Origin: Thermoanaerobacterales bacterium UBA4880
Lineage (GTDB): Bacteria > Bacillota > Thermoanaerobacteria > Thermoanaerobacterales > UBA4877
NCBI GenBank assembly: GCA_002399285.1
Contig: DHDI01000012.1
Coordinates: 14,689-78,688, forward strand
Reading direction: 5' to 3'
Length of the DNA: 64,000 nucleotides
Shown here: positions 8,356 through 17,087 of the stretch, piece after piece
How positions within the stretch are numbered: the first letter of the stretch is position 1
How the letters are laid out: each line of letters opens with the position of its first letter
Translations under genes and position numbers: made by a program
Notes under the pieces: model-generated
What the model was told of the DNA's origin: nothing
Databases searched by the model: none
The model's input: only the letters and a program-made list of their open reading frames with translations

Positions 8356-8721
8356 ATGGTGAGGGGCATAAGGGGAGCCACTACCTGCGAGAATACGGCC
8401 GTATCCATAGAAGAGGCCGTGACGGAGATGACCTCGTCAATGATGGAGCAAAACGAAGTTCATCCTGCGGACATTGCATGTGTGATATACTCGGCAACGC
8501 CGGACATAGACGCCGCGTTTCCCGCCGCCTGTGCCAGGAAGTTGGGCCTTGATGATACGGCGCTCTTGGATGTGCGGGAAATGGATAAGCCGGGAGGTAT
8601 CGGGCGCTGCATCCGGGCGCTGATGCTGGTCAATACCCAAAGGGCCCAGGATGAAATGAAGTTTATATATCTTAGGGACGCCGGGGTCTTGCGGCCGGAT
8701 AAGGTCAAGCCGAGAGGGTGA
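8356..8721 (+). CDS. aroH: Chorismate mutase, AroH class
   Basis: Converts chorismate to prephenate for Phe/Tyr synthesis. The 121-residue protein has the trimeric AroH fold. RGIRGATT at the N-terminus holds the catalytic Arg (Arg6, equivalent to B. subtilis Arg7). REMDKPGG carries the Glu equivalent to Glu78, and GRCIRAL the Arg equivalent to Arg90. The tail VYLRDAGVLRPD-like segment (here IYLRDAGVLRPD) is conserved. GGAGGGAG precedes ATG 8356. The radical SAM gene starts four bases after its stop, so they are probably cotranscribed although functionally unrelated. Confidence 0.95.
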   Translation: MVRGIRGATTCENTAVSIEEAVTEMTSSMMEQNEVHPADIACVIYSATPDIDAAFPAACARKLGLDDTALLDVREMDKPGGIGRCIRALMLVNTQRAQDEMKFIYLRDAGVLRPDKVKPRG

Positions 8722-8725
8722 TATA

Positions 8726-9844
8726 ATGGATTCCTTTGAAAAACTGAAGATACTGGGCCAGGCCTCCAAGTACGACATGTGCGGCTGCGGCCGGCCCAAC
8801 GAGGACGACTACATAAAGAACGGCATATACAGGGTGCACACCCCCGACGGCATCTGCTCTATATTTAAGGTGCTGCTCACCAATAAGTGCCACCGGGACT
8901 GCGCCTACTGCATAAACAGGTTTGAAAACGATACTGAGAGGGTGTCCTTCACTCCCGACGAGTTGGCGAGGGTCTTCATGTCGGTAAAGAGGAGGCACTC
9001 CATCCAGGGACTGTTCTTAAGCTCCGCCATCGACAAGAATCCCGACGAAAATATGGCCTCGCTGATAGACACAGCCAGGATATTGCGGACCAGGTACAGT
9101 TTTAAGGGGCATATCCATATGAAGGTCATGCCGGGAGCATCGGCCGCCGCTATAGAAGAGGCGGCAGGTGTGGCCAACCGGCTTTCGCTGAATGTGGAGG
9201 TCCCTTCGGAGAAGTATATGGGCAAGCTCACGAGGGCAAAGCGCTATGGCGAGATATTGAATGGAATGAGCGAGATAAAACGGCTAAAGGATAAGGGCGT
9301 CAAGGTCACGCAGACGACGCAGTTCATAGTGGGAGCTGCGGGGGAGAGCGACAGGGAGATAGCGGACGAGGCCTTTGCCTTAAAGAAGGACTTCGGCCTG
9401 GCCCGGGTGTATTTCAGTGCCTTCCGCCCGGTGGAAGGGACGCCCATGGAGGGCAGGGAGGCCACGCCGCTCATGAGGGAGTACCGGTTGTATCAGGTAG
9501 ACTATCTCTACAGCCAGTACGGTTTTACGCCCAGAGACCTCTGTTATGAGGGTGACGGCAATCTGCCCATAGACAAGGACCCCAAGTATGTCTATGCGTT
9601 GAATCATCCCGAGCTCTATCCGGTGGAGATCAATGCGGCGGACTATGAGAGTCTGATACTCGTCCCCGGTATCGGACCTATATCTGCGAAGAGGATAGCG
9701 GGCAGCAGGAAGGCGCAGCCATACCATGATGCGGGCGAGCTGAAGGGCACGGGCGCGGTAATAAAAAGGGCCCTTCCGTTTATAACCATAAACGGAAGCA
9801 GCCCGGTAATTCAGCAGCGGCCGGAGCAGCTGTCATTCCTGTGA
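8726..9844 (+). CDS. Putative DNA modification/repair radical SAM protein
   Basis: Radical S-adenosylmethionine enzyme of 372 residues, of the kind normally linked to a uracil-DNA-glycosylase-like gene. An N-terminal Cys pair sits in YDMCGCGRP. The 4Fe-4S/SAM motif is CHRDCAYC (CxxxCxxC, near residue 53). A TIM-barrel core follows, then a C-terminal helix-hairpin-helix DNA-binding motif (VPGIGPISAKRI, about residue 311). Family membership (TIGR03916-like) is from recognition. The usual partner protein (DUF4130/UDG-like) is absent here; the next gene is on the opposite strand and overlaps its last 12 bases. Confidence 0.85.
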   Translation: MDSFEKLKILGQASKYDMCGCGRPNEDDYIKNGIYRVHTPDGICSIFKVLLTNKCHRDCAYCINRFENDTERVSFTPDELARVFMSVKRRHSIQGLFLSSAIDKNPDENMASLIDTARILRTRYSFKGHIHMKVMPGASAAAIEEAAGVANRLSLNVEVPSEKYMGKLTRAKRYGEILNGMSEIKRLKDKGVKVTQTTQFIVGAAGESDREIADEAFALKKDFGLARVYFSAFRPVEGTPMEGREATPLMREYRLYQVDYLYSQYGFTPRDLCYEGDGNLPIDKDPKYVYALNHPELYPVEINAADYESLILVPGIGPISAKRIAGSRKAQPYHDAGELKGTGAVIKRALPFITINGSSPVIQQRPEQLSFL

Positions 9845-10975
9845 AACGCTCAGACCGGTGCCGGCCGCAAGATAAGTGACCGAACCGATGGAAGCCAGCA
9901 CGGCCAGAAGGATAAAAGAGTATGCCGGAGACAAAAGGGCCAGCTGCGACAACGTCAGGTTGAGTGCTATTCCGACGACGGAATACAGCAGCGAATAGAC
10001 GGATAGTACGGTAGCCCTGTTGTCGATTCTGACCGCCCTGTTTTTGATCACCTCCAAAACCGGCCACTGGAAGGCGACCGATGCGTTGATGAACACATAG
10101 GACAGGACGACGGCGGGGATGCTGCCCGAATATGCGAAGACCGCAAAGCCCGCCGACACTATGGCCCCGGTGACGGTCAAAAAGGCCGTCTCGCCCATCC
10201 TCTTAGCTATGTCGTATGACTTGACGGACATAAGGCATATCATCTGCGTCAGGGCGGCGATCATGCCTATTCCCTGCGTGTCTATGCCTATACCTATAAA
10301 CCGTGGCTGATTCAGGAAGACCAGGGCCTGGCCGGCCTGGCCCACGAGGCAGTACGCCAGTACCCTGACGAACGTCGGCCGGTCGGCGAATATAGCCGGC
10401 ATATCGCTTAATTTGACAGGCTCTTTGCCGCCCTCCCCTCCGCGCACATCATGCAGGGAACAGGTAAGCAGCATCGCGGCAAAATAAGAGACGACGGTCA
10501 TAAACGAATTCAGGGAATACGAGTACGCGGCCATAAAACCTCCTGCAAACGACGCAATCACAAATCCCGCCGTGCTCGCCGCGGAATAGATGCCGAAATT
10601 CCTCCCGCTGTCGTTTTCGCCGGAGGATAGATAGATAAACGCCGAATCACATCCCGAAAGCCCCGTGATCGCCATGGCGCTCAATACCGCTTCCATGGCG
10701 AACAGAAAGAAGCCGCCGGCAAAGAAAAATGCGACCTTGGAGGCAAGGAACAGCGCGTTGGATATGAACAGCGTCTTTTTGTATCCTATCCTGTCCGCCA
10801 CCCATCCCCATGGGATCTCAAGGCCGGTCGAAACCAGACTGAAGACGATCTGAAGCAGGAAGATATCCGACATGGAGATCCCCCTGTCCAGCCGGTACAG
10901 CGTGGCGATAGGTCCATAAAAGACGAGCCCCTGTAAAAAGGAGACCGCCGCCATTTTTGCTATGTTTCTATTCAA
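9833..10975 (-). CDS. MFS transporter
   Basis: Major facilitator superfamily protein of about 380 residues with some twelve hydrophobic segments. The conserved loop between helices 2 and 3 is GWVADRIGYKKTL (short form of the GxxxDRxGRR motif). I chose TTG 10975 (LNRNIAKMAAVSF) because GGGGTGATAAA immediately precedes it. The frame stays open to 11125 but that extension has no membrane or coding character. It converges with and overlaps the radical SAM gene by 12 bases. Substrate unknown. Confidence 0.8.
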   Translation of the reverse strand: MNRNIAKMAAVSFLQGLVFYGPIATLYRLDRGISMSDIFLLQIVFSLVSTGLEIPWGWVADRIGYKKTLFISNALFLASKVAFFFAGGFFLFAMEAVLSAMAITGLSGCDSAFIYLSSGENDSGRNFGIYSAASTAGFVIASFAGGFMAAYSYSLNSFMTVVSYFAAMLLTCSLHDVRGGEGGKEPVKLSDMPAIFADRPTFVRVLAYCLVGQAGQALVFLNQPRFIGIGIDTQGIGMIAALTQMICLMSVKSYDIAKRMGETAFLTVTGAIVSAGFAVFAYSGSIPAVVLSYVFINASVAFQWPVLEVIKNRAVRIDNRATVLSVYSLLYSVVGIALNLTLSQLALLSPAYSFILLAVLASIGSVTYLAAGTGLSVSQE

Positions 10976-11056
10976 TTTATCACCCCACCATATTAATTCT
11001 GTACGGTGGGCATTTTTAAATCGGCATGATCGCATTTCCCCCTGTATATTTATCTC

Positions 11057-11065
11057 ATTATAACA
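11057..11065 (-). promoter_or_regulatory. Extended -10 promoter of the leftward MFS gene
   Basis: Minus strand TGTTATAAT. It gives a leader of about 75 bases before the TTG start at 10975. Confidence 0.4.
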
Positions 11066-11100
11066 TACGCTGCGGCGTATTGGATAGAATATATAAGCCG

Positions 11101-11109
11101 TGATATAAT
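11101..11109 (+). promoter_or_regulatory. Extended -10 promoter of the binding-lipoprotein gene
   Basis: TGATATAAT at 11101-11109, back to back with the leftward promoter at 11057. Transcript start near 11116, 36 bases before the ATG. Confidence 0.45.
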
Positions 11110-11151
11110 TATAAATATTCGGCAAAGGCCGATTAGGGAGAAGGCGTTTAT

Positions 11152-12054
11152 ATGGCGAAAAGATATGCGGCGCTGCTGCTGATTATCACAGCGGTACTTA
11201 CCGCAGGATGCTCGGGTAGGACGGCCAAGCAGGGCGATACCATTGTCGTGGGCTCTAAGAACTTTACCGAACAGCTCATCGTCGGCAATATGGCCGCCGA
11301 TCTGATCGAAGCAAATACAAACCTGAATGTGGACAGGAAGCTCAATCTGGGCGGCACGGTAGCCTTCGACGCGCTGAAAAACGGCGGCGCCAAAGACGGC
11401 ATAGACGTATACGTGGAATATACCGGCACCGGACTGGTGGCGATATTGGATGAACAGCCCACCGCAGACCCCGGCGAGGCTTACGACAAGGTTAAGAAGG
11501 GCTTCGCGGAGAAATACGGCCTGGCCTGGCTGCAGCCTTGGGGATTCAACAACACATGGGCCATAGCGGTAAAACGGGATTTTGCGCAAAAAAACGATCT
11601 GCACACCATAACCGACCTGGCCGGAATATCACAGGGTCTGGTATTCGGATGTTCGGTGGAATTTCCCGAGAGAGAGGACGGACTTCCGGGACTGGAAAAG
11701 ACATACGGTCTTAAATTTAAAAACGTAAACGCCATGGACCCCGGCCTGCGCTACAAGGCGATAGACAGCGGAGCTTCCCAGGCGATGGATGCCTACACGA
11801 CCGACGGACTGCTGGTATCGCACAAACTCGCTGTTTTGGAGGACGACAAACACTTTTTCCCTCCATACTATGCTGCTCCCATTATAAGGGAAGACGTGCT
11901 TAAAAAGCACCCCGAGCTTGAAGGCGTACTTGATAAACTGGCGGGCAAGATCGACGACAAGACCATGCAGCAGCTGAATTACCAGGTCGACGAGGAGGGC
12001 AAGGACCCCGCCGACGTCTCCAGGGAGTTTTTGAAGTCGCGGGGGCTTATATAA
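11152..12054 (+). CDS. Glycine betaine/choline-type ABC substrate-binding lipoprotein (orphan)
   Basis: Extracellular solute-binding lipoprotein of the OpuCC/OsmF family, 300 residues. The signal peptide ends in the lipobox LTAGC (Cys20). The mature part starts with the family hallmark VVGSKNFTEQLI, and the hinge and binding regions include VEYTGTG and DAYTTDG. It would capture betaine, choline or a related quaternary amine outside the cell. No ATPase or permease of this family is present in the window, so it must work with a transporter encoded elsewhere or serve as a sensor. AGGGAGAAGG precedes ATG 11152. Confidence 0.9.
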   Translation: MAKRYAALLLIITAVLTAGCSGRTAKQGDTIVVGSKNFTEQLIVGNMAADLIEANTNLNVDRKLNLGGTVAFDALKNGGAKDGIDVYVEYTGTGLVAILDEQPTADPGEAYDKVKKGFAEKYGLAWLQPWGFNNTWAIAVKRDFAQKNDLHTITDLAGISQGLVFGCSVEFPEREDGLPGLEKTYGLKFKNVNAMDPGLRYKAIDSGASQAMDAYTTDGLLVSHKLAVLEDDKHFFPPYYAAPIIREDVLKKHPELEGVLDKLAGKIDDKTMQQLNYQVDEEGKDPADVSREFLKSRGLI

Positions 12055-12082
12055 CTTGGCAAATATATGAGGGGGCGAGATC

Positions 12083-12706
12083 ATGTCTAAAATCTTGTTG
12101 ACGGGTTTTGGGCCGTTCGGGGGGCAAGAGATAAATCCCTCCGGGCTGGCGGCAGAAAAGCTGAAAGGTAAAAATATCGGCGGGCTGGAGGTGGTCGTGG
12201 GGATCATTCCGGTAGTGACAAGGAAATGCATAGCCGATACGATAAAACTTATTGAAGAGCATCATCCGGCGGCCGTGCTGAATATCGGCCAGGCCGGCGG
12301 CAGGATGGAGATAAGCATAGAAAAGGTCGCCGTCAACATAAGGGATTACAGGATACCCGACAACGAGGGCAATCAGCCGAGAAATGCTCCCGTCGTCGAG
12401 GACGGGCCTGATGCGTATTTCGCAACCATTCCCATAGAAAAGATCGCCGGCAAAATGGTGGAGGATGCGGTGCCGGCTTCGGTGTCGTACACCGCGGGTA
12501 CCTACTGCTGCAACGAGGTCTTTTATGGAGTGTCCCATTATATACATAGGAATGACCTCAAAATATCCAACGGGTTCATCCACATCCCGTTTATACCGCA
12601 GCAGGCGGCGGGAGCCAAACCGCCCCGGCCGAGTCTTTCCTTAGATACCATGGTAATCGGACTTGAAACGGCTATAGAGACCATTGCCGAATATCTAAAT
12701 CAATGA
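12083..12706 (+). CDS. pcp: Pyroglutamyl peptidase I
   Basis: Cysteine peptidase (C15) removing N-terminal pyroglutamate from peptides, cytoplasmic. The 207-residue protein begins with ILLTGFGPFGGQEINPS. The catalytic triad is visible: Glu in the VNIRDYRIPDNEG region, Cys in GTYCCNEVFYG and His in FIHIPFIPQQ. Length is normal for the family. AGGGGGCGAG precedes ATG 12083, 28 bases after the binding-lipoprotein stop, so cotranscription is likely. Confidence 0.93.
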   Translation: MSKILLTGFGPFGGQEINPSGLAAEKLKGKNIGGLEVVVGIIPVVTRKCIADTIKLIEEHHPAAVLNIGQAGGRMEISIEKVAVNIRDYRIPDNEGNQPRNAPVVEDGPDAYFATIPIEKIAGKMVEDAVPASVSYTAGTYCCNEVFYGVSHYIHRNDLKISNGFIHIPFIPQQAAGAKPPRPSLSLDTMVIGLETAIETIAEYLNQ

Positions 12707-12800
12707 AGCTGATTTTGTTTTTATAGTTTATATGACCGGGAATATTTGCCATTATCTACTTAGCTATACATAAGTGTTTTTAAGGGGGATGAGACGTTAA

Positions 12801-13712
12801 ATGGGCTGGATGATCATAGGTACCTGGAGAATGGCCCTGGAGGGAATTGCAAAGTCTGCGGAAATGTTGGAGAACGGCGGCAGCGCTGGGGATTGTGTGG
12901 AAAACGCAATAAAAATGGTCGAAGACTGCCCGTATTACGAATCGGTCGGCTGCGGCGGCCTTCCCAATGAAAATGGGGAAGTGGAGCTCGACGCCGGCTA
13001 TATGGACGGAGATAGTTTATCTTTTGGAGCGGTTGGAGGTATCAGGGATTTTAAAAACCCTGTCAGTATAGCCAGAAGGCTGAGCCAGGAAAAGGTCAAT
13101 TGTTTTTTGACCGGCAGCGGAGCCGAAGAGTTTGCGCATAGATCCGGGTTTGAGAGAAAGAATATGCTCACCGAAAGCGCGGCCATGCGTTATAGGAATA
13201 AACTGAACGAGACCGGCAGGGATCTGATCCCCTATGAAGGTCATGATACGGTGGGAGTCGTGGCTCTGGACAAAAATCATTCGGTGGCGTGCGGAACCTC
13301 CACCAGCGGCCTGTTTATGAAGAGGCGGGGCAGATTGGGCGATTCCCCGGTCTGCGGTCCCGGATTTTATGCGGACAGCAGGGTGGGAGGATGCGTTGCC
13401 ACCGGGCTGGGCGAGGATATAATGAAGGGGTGCGTTTCGTATGAGGCGGTCAGATTGATGGAGGAAGGGCACAGCCCTCAGGACGCTGCGGATATAGCCG
13501 TATCGAAACTCTGCGGACGGTTTGCGGAAAGACACAGGGAGATCGGAGACGTTTCCGTTGTTTGTTTAAATAATAGGGGCGAATTCGGTGCGGCCACCAA
13601 CATAGGCGAGTTCTCCTTTGCAGCCGCAGCCGAAGGCCTGCCGCCGGCCGTGTATGTCTGCTCGGTCAGGGACGGCAGGACGGTCTACGAAGCGGAAGCT
13701 CGGAATATTTGA
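12801..13712 (+). CDS. Glycosylasparaginase-like Ntn hydrolase (N4-(beta-N-acetylglucosaminyl)-L-asparaginase family)
   Basis: Ntn-hydrolase precursor that should cleave itself before a nucleophilic Thr. The motif GHDTVGVVALD (about residue 148) marks the new N-terminus of the beta chain, and RVGGCVATGLGED holds substrate-binding residues. The alpha-chain N-terminus IIGTWRMALEG and VENAIKMVEDCP fit aspartylglucosaminidases. The family hydrolyses the GlcNAc-Asn link of glycopeptides or isoaspartyl-like amides. No signal peptide is seen, so it acts in the cytoplasm. AAGGGGGAT lies upstream of ATG 12801. Confidence 0.88.
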   Translation: MGWMIIGTWRMALEGIAKSAEMLENGGSAGDCVENAIKMVEDCPYYESVGCGGLPNENGEVELDAGYMDGDSLSFGAVGGIRDFKNPVSIARRLSQEKVNCFLTGSGAEEFAHRSGFERKNMLTESAAMRYRNKLNETGRDLIPYEGHDTVGVVALDKNHSVACGTSTSGLFMKRRGRLGDSPVCGPGFYADSRVGGCVATGLGEDIMKGCVSYEAVRLMEEGHSPQDAADIAVSKLCGRFAERHREIGDVSVVCLNNRGEFGAATNIGEFSFAAAAEGLPPAVYVCSVRDGRTVYEAEARNI

Positions 13713-13766
13713 CTGGGAGTCTTGGATAGGTATTATGAGGAAGGGCTGGAAGAGATATGATAATAG

Positions 13767-13796
13767 TACCCCGGTGGTCTCGCCGGGGTATATTTA
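13767..13796 (+). terminator. Terminator after the glycosylasparaginase gene
   Basis: TACCCCGG (13767-13774) and CCGGGGTA (13783-13790) form a stem, followed by TATTTAT. It lies between convergent genes. Confidence 0.6.
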
Positions 13797-13801
13797 TACC
13801 A

Positions 13802-14563
13802 TCATAATCGGACAGCCCAATCACCGTAATCAAAGGTGCCGCTGCCATGATGCAATTTACCGCCGGCATTCAGCCGGCGCAAAGCGTCGCGCATACGTAT
13901 CAGGATCTCCGGTTGAATGTCTAAGCTGTGATGGCCCGGAAACACTCTTTCCACGGGCAATGCGGATATTTTCTCCAGCGACGCAAGATACGCCTGCGGG
14001 TCGGTGGAAGGGTAGTATGCGAACAGTGTGCCCTTGTAGACGAGATCGCCGGTAAACAGGTATCCGCGCTGCGGTTCCCAAAAGCATAGATGTCCCGGAG
14101 AGTGCCCGGGCGTATGCAGTGCGGTGATCACGCGTCCGCCCAGGTCGATGGCGTCGCCGTCCTGCAGTATGCGCGAAGGTACTCCGCGAAAGAGCTGATA
14201 AGTGCTGACGTCATAACCCTCCGGCGCATCGCAGCGGTCTATGACCATGCTCCGGACGGTATCCAGCGTAAGTGGAAATTGGCCGTTCAGCCAGTCCAAT
14301 TCCGCCTCATGGGCGCAGAAATCCGGGTAGTATTCGAGTCCGCCGATATGATCCCAATGGATATGCGTGGCCGCGGCGGTCACCGGCTTGCCGGTCAGCT
14401 TTTTCACTTCTTGGGAGATATTGCGGATGCCAAGCCCGGTGTCGATGAGCAGGCAGCGTTCCTCACCTTCCAACAGGTAGCAGTGGGTCTCCTCCCAATG
14501 GCGGTATTCGCTTATTATGTGGGTATCGGGATCGATTTGATCGACTGTAAACCATTTTTCCAT
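13802..14563 (-). CDS. Metallo-beta-lactamase-fold hydrolase
   Basis: Two-metal hydrolase of 253 residues. The ligands are visible: HIHWDH (HxHxDH) near residue 81, a His in TPGHSPGH, Asp in FTGDLVYKG and a final His in VFPGHHS. The layout resembles glyoxalase-II/quorum-lactonase relatives rather than true beta-lactamases. There is no signal peptide. I chose ATG 14563 because AAAGGAG lies just before it; the open frame to 14605 has no ribosome-binding site. Substrate not predictable. Confidence 0.88.
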   Translation of the reverse strand: MEKWFTVDQIDPDTHIISEYRHWEETHCYLLEGEERCLLIDTGLGIRNISQEVKKLTGKPVTAAATHIHWDHIGGLEYYPDFCAHEAELDWLNGQFPLTLDTVRSMVIDRCDAPEGYDVSTYQLFRGVPSRILQDGDAIDLGGRVITALHTPGHSPGHLCFWEPQRGYLFTGDLVYKGTLFAYYPSTDPQAYLASLEKISALPVERVFPGHHSLDIQPEILIRMRDALRRLNAGGKLHHGSGTFDYGDWAVRL

Positions 14564-14604
14564 TTTGATCACTCCTTTCGCGGGGTGTGAGGCAAGTTTA
14601 CCCA

Positions 14605-14635
14605 AGCGGCAATTAAGTTATACAAAATTGCCGCT
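14605..14635. repeat. Inverted repeat upstream of the hydrolase gene
   Basis: AGCGGCAATT (14605-14614) and AATTGCCGCT (14626-14635) are a perfect 10-base inverted repeat with an 11-base loop, about 40 bases upstream of the leftward hydrolase start. It could be an operator or the terminator of the pyr operon reading leftward. Confidence 0.5.
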
Positions 14636-14698
14636 GCGTATCCGATCATGCCCAAACCACGTTATTGCCTTTGCATATGGCTGCAGAGGTATATTTGC

Positions 14699-14720
14699 GG
14701 CAGGCTTCATGAAGCCTGCC
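14699..14720. repeat. Perfect 22-base palindrome
   Basis: GGCAGGCTTCA followed by TGAAGCCTGCC, fully self-complementary, between the end of pyrD and the hydrolase gene. Without a clear T-run it may be a terminator hairpin or a protein site. Confidence 0.55.
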
Positions 14721-14735
14721 ATCATGTTACGAGTC

Positions 14736-14774
14736 GCAGACAAACTGTCAGGCCGTGACTTGATCGTCGGCCTG
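14736..14774 (+). repeat. Dispersed intergenic repeat, copy F (internally deleted)
   Basis: GCAGACAAACTGTCAGGCCGTGAC, then TTGAT, then CGTCGGCCTG. The outer arms of the repeat are kept, but the central GCAATTTCGCGGTTGCGC segment is gone, leaving a short hairpin close after the pyrD stop. Confidence 0.6.
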
Positions 14775-14782
14775 GGTAAATA

Positions 14783-15688
14783 TCAATCCCTTAAACTGCC
14801 GATAAACTCATTTATGTCCTCTATATGTCTTTGTTCCATAAAGTTTTGTATGCCCACGATCATCTCCGCCATGACGTCCGGCCTGCTCAAATTCGCCAGG
14901 CCGGCCTGCACCGCGTTTGCGCCTATCATGAGGTATTCCAGGGCGTCTTTGTAATTTGCAATGCCGCCTGAAGCTATTATGGGTATATCCATAACGTGCC
15001 TCACCTCATATACCAGCCGCTGAGTTATGGGCTTTATGGCCGGGCCGGATAGACCGCCCAGCACGTTTCCCAGCACCGGCCTGCCGGTGTCCAGGTCCAC
15101 GGCCAGGCCGAGGTATGTATTGGCTATGGTGAGGGCGTCGGCTCCGCCGTCTGCCGCGGCTGCGGCTATCTCCGTGATGTCCGTGACGTTGGGGCTGAGC
15201 TTTACTATGACCGGCCGCGTGGCCGCATCCTTTACTATCCTCGTCACCCTGCGGGTCTCGCCCGCGTACACGCCGAAGGCCTTTCCTCCCGCTTCTATAT
15301 TGGGGCAGGATATGTTTACCTCGTAGGCCGCTATGCCCTCCGCCTCTTCCAGTATCGCGGCCACCTCGCCGTATTCTTCCGCGGAGGTGCCGGCTATGCT
15401 GGCTATTATGGGTACTCCAGCCGCTCTCATGGCGGGGAGCTTGTCATCCACGAAATTTCGCACGCCGCCGTTCTGTATGCCGACGGAGTTCATGGCTCCG
15501 CAGGATGTTTCCGCTATCCGCGGGGGCGGGTTGCCCAGTCTGGGTTCCAAGGTGACGCTCTTGGCGACGACCGCGCCCGGAGCTGTTATATCCGTATAGG
15601 AAGCGTACTCGGCCTGGCCGAATGTCCCGGAAGCGTTCATCACGGGATTGCTCAGCTTTATGCCCGCTATCTCTACCTCCATATTCAT
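14783..15688 (-). CDS. pyrD: Dihydroorotate dehydrogenase, class 1B catalytic subunit
   Basis: FMN enzyme oxidising dihydroorotate to orotate in pyrimidine synthesis. The 301-residue protein shows NPVMNASGTFG, the Asn-rich substrate site MNSVGIQN, the catalytic Cys in VNISCPN (about residue 130) and the phosphate-binding IIASGGI. The class 1B enzyme pairs with a PyrK electron-transfer subunit, which is not in this window. It follows pyrC on the same strand with a 112-base gap. AAGGAGG precedes ATG 15688. Confidence 0.95.
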   Translation of the reverse strand: MNMEVEIAGIKLSNPVMNASGTFGQAEYASYTDITAPGAVVAKSVTLEPRLGNPPPRIAETSCGAMNSVGIQNGGVRNFVDDKLPAMRAAGVPIIASIAGTSAEEYGEVAAILEEAEGIAAYEVNISCPNIEAGGKAFGVYAGETRRVTRIVKDAATRPVIVKLSPNVTDITEIAAAAADGGADALTIANTYLGLAVDLDTGRPVLGNVLGGLSGPAIKPITQRLVYEVRHVMDIPIIASGGIANYKDALEYLMIGANAVQAGLANLSRPDVMAEMIVGIQNFMEQRHIEDINEFIGSLRD

Positions 15689-15771
15689 GTTATGGCCTCC
15701 TTTATATTGCCCGTATTATGTAAGCTAATATGTTATCCTGTTTCACTGTGCTTTTATTATTTCAGAGATGT

Positions 15772-15838
15772 TTCAGACTCTATTCTCTGCTCTTTATCCT
15801 CTATCTATCATCTATCCTCTTTCCTCTCTCCTCTGTAT
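15772..15838. repeat. Polypyrimidine (plus strand) low-complexity tract at the pyrC 3' end
   Basis: A run of TCTATC/CCTCT-like motifs in which nearly all plus-strand bases are T or C. It starts in the pyrC-pyrD spacer and extends into the last codons of pyrC (TEERGKRIDDR), suggesting that repeat expansion has altered the C-terminus. Confidence 0.5.
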
Positions 15839-17087
15839 ATACGACCCTGCCACTGCATATGGTCTTTTTGATCTTTCCCGTGAGCTGTGCACCCATATAC
15901 GGCGAATTAGCCGATTTGGAGCGGAATCCGCTTACCTGCCATTCTTCCGCGGGGTCGAATATGGTTATGTCCGCCCGGCCTCCCTCCCTGATATATCCCC
16001 GGTCTAAGGAGTATATGCCCGCGGGCCCGGCCGTGAGTTTGTATATGAGCTGGTTCAAGGTGATATGGCCGGGTCGCACCAAGTACGTCATGCACACGGC
16101 GAAGGCCGTCTCCAGCCCTATCATGCCGCTGGGCGCCTGCGCAAAGGGGACGTCCTTCTCCGCAGCGGCATGAGGGGCATGGTCGGTGGCTATGGCGTCT
16201 ATGGTGCCGTCTTTAAGTCCGGCGATTATGGCAAGCCTGTCCTGCTCCGCCCGCAGGGGAGGGTTTACCTTGGCGCTGGTCCCGCGCTCATGCACCGCCA
16301 CCTCGGTAAGGCTGAGGTGATGGGGCGTGGCCTCCGCCGTTATATGGGCGCCCATCCTCTTGGCCTGCCTTATCATGTCGACTGAGAGCGCCGAGCTTAC
16401 ATGCTGTATATGTATCCTGCAGCCCGTCTCCGCGGCCAGTACCGCATCCCGGGCTATCAATATCTCCTCCGCGGCTGCCGGCGCGCCCTTGAGGCCCAGC
16501 CTTGCGGCCGCCGGCCCGCTGTTTACGCCGGGATCTTCTATTAACCGGCTATCCTCCTCATGGAAGGACAGCACGGCGTCCGATTTAGCAGCCTCTCTCA
16601 TAGCTTCAAGGACGGTCTGCGGGTTTGATATACCCTTGCCGTCGTCCGAGAAACCTACCGCGCCTGCCTGTAAAAGAGCATCGAAGTCGGTAAGTTCCCC
16701 GCCGCGCAGGCCTTGGGTTATGCAGGCAGCCTGCAGCACCTCTATGTCTGCGTCTTTGGCTCTGTCCAGTATATATTGGAGCGTATCCGCATTGTCCACC
16801 GGAGGGAGGGTATTTGCCATGCAGATGACCGTGGTATATCCGCCTGCCGCCGCAGCCGCAGCTCCGGTGTATATGTCCTCCTTGTGCGTCTGCCCGGGGT
16901 CGCGGAAATGGCTGTGTATGTCCACGAATCCCGGGCATACGGCAAGCCCGCCTGCGTCAATGACCTTACAGCCGCAGGAAATGTCTTTACCTATCTTCAC
17001 GATCTTTTCTCCGTCTATGAGTATATCGCCGGTCCCGTCGGCGCCGGATAGCGGGTCTATTATGCGGCCGCCCTTTATCAGAAGCAT
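15801..17087 (-). CDS. pyrC: Dihydroorotase
   Basis: Zinc amidohydrolase closing carbamoyl-aspartate to dihydroorotate. The 428-residue protein is the long (type I) form. The metal-binding motif VDIHSHFRDPGQTH is near residue 57; further His residues are in IHIQHVSS and EATPHHL, and the catalytic Asp in ATDHAPH. The C-terminal NSPYMGAQLTG belongs to the composite beta-sandwich. GGGAGG lies before ATG 17087. It is the first gene of a pyrC-pyrD pair. The final residues are unusually charged because of a purine-rich tract. Confidence 0.95.
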   Translation of the reverse strand: MLLIKGGRIIDPLSGADGTGDILIDGEKIVKIGKDISCGCKVIDAGGLAVCPGFVDIHSHFRDPGQTHKEDIYTGAAAAAAGGYTTVICMANTLPPVDNADTLQYILDRAKDADIEVLQAACITQGLRGGELTDFDALLQAGAVGFSDDGKGISNPQTVLEAMREAAKSDAVLSFHEEDSRLIEDPGVNSGPAAARLGLKGAPAAAEEILIARDAVLAAETGCRIHIQHVSSALSVDMIRQAKRMGAHITAEATPHHLSLTEVAVHERGTSAKVNPPLRAEQDRLAIIAGLKDGTIDAIATDHAPHAAAEKDVPFAQAPSGMIGLETAFAVCMTYLVRPGHITLNQLIYKLTAGPAGIYSLDRGYIREGGRADITIFDPAEEWQVSGFRSKSANSPYMGAQLTGKIKKTICSGRVVYTEERGKRIDDR

